Positions 5,787 to 6,530 of a stretch of DNA of 6,530 nucleotides are shown piece by piece. A model generated the notes under the pieces. It saw only the letters and a list, made by a program, of their open reading frames with translations. It searched no databases and had not been told where the DNA came from. The position numbers and the translations under genes were made by a program. The first letter of the stretch is position 1, and each line of letters starts with the position of its first letter. Source of the DNA: Bryobacteraceae bacterium (GTDB lineage: Bacteria; Acidobacteriota; Terriglobia; Bryobacterales; Bryobacteraceae); NCBI GenBank assembly GCA_025350445.1, contig JANXXV010000950.1:1-6530 (forward strand), in the 5' to 3' direction.

Positions 5787-6530
5787 AGCTGATCGCCCTG
5801 CTCTTCGCCCAACTTCACGTTCAACTTAACGTTGCGGCCCGCGCGATACACCGTCAGCTCTACCGTATCGCCGGGCCGCTTCTTATTAATCGTCCGCGAG
5901 ATCGCATCCGGCCGGTCCGCCGCGCGTCCATCAATGGCCACAATCAGATCCCCGCCCACACCCACCTCGTTGTTCCCGATTACCACCACCTGGCGCGGAC
6001 CTTTGAGTCCAGCCGACGCAGCAGCCGTTCCCCGCTCCACTTCCTGCACCAGTAACCCGCCCGTGCCCGGCAGATCCAACGCTTCAGCCAAATCTCCGGC
6101 CACGAATACTACCGACACCCCAAGCCGCGGCCGCTTGAAGCTCTTCCCTGCCTGATAGCCTTCTAGCAGCGCCTTAGCCCGGTTGATCGGCATGGCGAAT
6201 CCGATTCCGATATTCCCGCTGGGCCCGTAGATCGCCGTGTTGATGCCAATCACATTGCCGAACGAATCCAGCAGCGGGCCGCCGCTGTTGCCAGGATTGA
6301 TGGCGGCATCGGTCTGCATCATCCCTTCCAGCTCCTGATTCTTTTCGTCGCGAATGGTCCGGCCCAGGGAACTGATGATACCGGTGGTGAGCGTGCCGTC
6401 GAGTCCAAACGGATTCCCGATGGCGAGCACTTTCTGCCCCACCTGCACGGCATCGGAATCACCCAATCGCAGGACGGGCAGCTTCTTCTTGGGGACGATC
6501 TGAATCAGCCCCAGATCGTTCTGCGGATCG
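5783..6530 (-). CDS. HtrA/DegP-family serine protease with C-terminal PDZ domain, 5'-truncated
   Basis: The frame is open to the window edge, giving 248 residues of the 3' part; the TTG at 6466 is internal, because the upstream codons read DPQNDLGLIQI, which is conserved family sequence. HtrA proteases are envelope (periplasmic or membrane-anchored) chaperone-proteases that degrade misfolded proteins. Visible features (window numbering): Asp5, the likely catalytic aspartate; GDSD at 23-26; AIGNPFGLDGTLTTG at 36-50; QTDAAINPGNSGGPL at 72-86 with nucleophile Ser82 in GNSGGP; and GIGFAMPI at 107-114. The catalytic His and any signal peptide lie outside. A PDZ domain covers about 136-243, beginning RPRLGV and ending near VKLG. 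Only one PDZ is present before the stop, so the layout is like DegS or other single-PDZ HtrA proteins. The TAG stop (5783-5785) sits inside the CTAG edge of the inverted-repeat element. No functional link to the methyltransferases is evident. Confidence 0.94.
   Translation of the reverse strand, partial: DPQNDLGLIQIVPKKKLPVLRLGDSDAVQVGQKVLAIGNPFGLDGTLTTGIISSLGRTIRDEKNQELEGMMQTDAAINPGNSGGPLLDSFGNVIGINTAIYGPSGNIGIGFAMPINRAKALLEGYQAGKSFKRPRLGVSVVFVAGDLAEALDLPGTGGLLVQEVERGTAAASAGLKGPRQVVVIGNNEVGVGGDLIVAIDGRAADRPDAISRTINKKRPGDTVELTVYRAGRNVKLNVKLGEEQGDQL

Noticed and set aside
5606..6055. Plus-strand open frame of 149 codons crossing the inverted-repeat element
   Set aside because: It is mostly antisense to the HtrA protease, and its middle passes through the repeat element; no recognisable domain.

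Overview
The window is GC-rich bacterial DNA with very tight gene packing. It holds seven coding regions, two of them cut by the window edges, and one short symmetrical repeat element. No RNA gene, CRISPR array or transposase gene was seen. The general style (split transketolase, polysaccharide-type glycosyltransferase, many small methyltransferases, a soil-bacterium-like HtrA protease) would suit an Acidobacteriota soil bacterium such as a Solibacter relative. That is an impression from sequence style only and is held with low confidence.

Positions 1-4266, plus strand: a four-gene operon with stop/start overlaps at every junction. It runs transketolase N-terminal half (5' end missing), transketolase C-terminal half, a long protein fusing an NAD(P)-dependent sugar epimerase/dehydratase to a membrane-anchored family-2 glycosyltransferase, and a class I methyltransferase with an N-terminal zinc-finger-like segment. 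Together they look like part of a surface polysaccharide, O-antigen or glycolipid locus. The transketolase pair could make or rearrange a sugar or ketose unit, the epimerase domain could modify a nucleotide sugar, the GT2 domain could load a sugar onto a polyprenyl-phosphate carrier, and the methyltransferase could methylate the product. The substrate chain is inference.

Positions 4254-5607, minus strand: two consecutive class I SAM-dependent methyltransferase genes four bases apart, converging on the plus-strand operon with a 13-base tail-to-tail overlap. They are different from each other and from the plus-strand methyltransferase.

Positions 5608-5782: an intergenic gap. It contains a 118-base inverted repeat (5669-5786) with perfect 16-base ends and an inner 15-base repeat pair, resembling a small non-autonomous transposable element flanked by CTAG. 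Its right flank overlaps the stop codon of the next gene.

Positions 5783-6530, minus strand: the 3' part of an HtrA/DegP-family trypsin-like serine protease with one PDZ domain at its C terminus. The beginning lies outside the window.

The points most worth checking are the epimerase-GT2 fusion, with an apparent codon-preference change across it, and the MITE-like element landing exactly at a stop codon. I did not find evidence of a wholly new kind of system.
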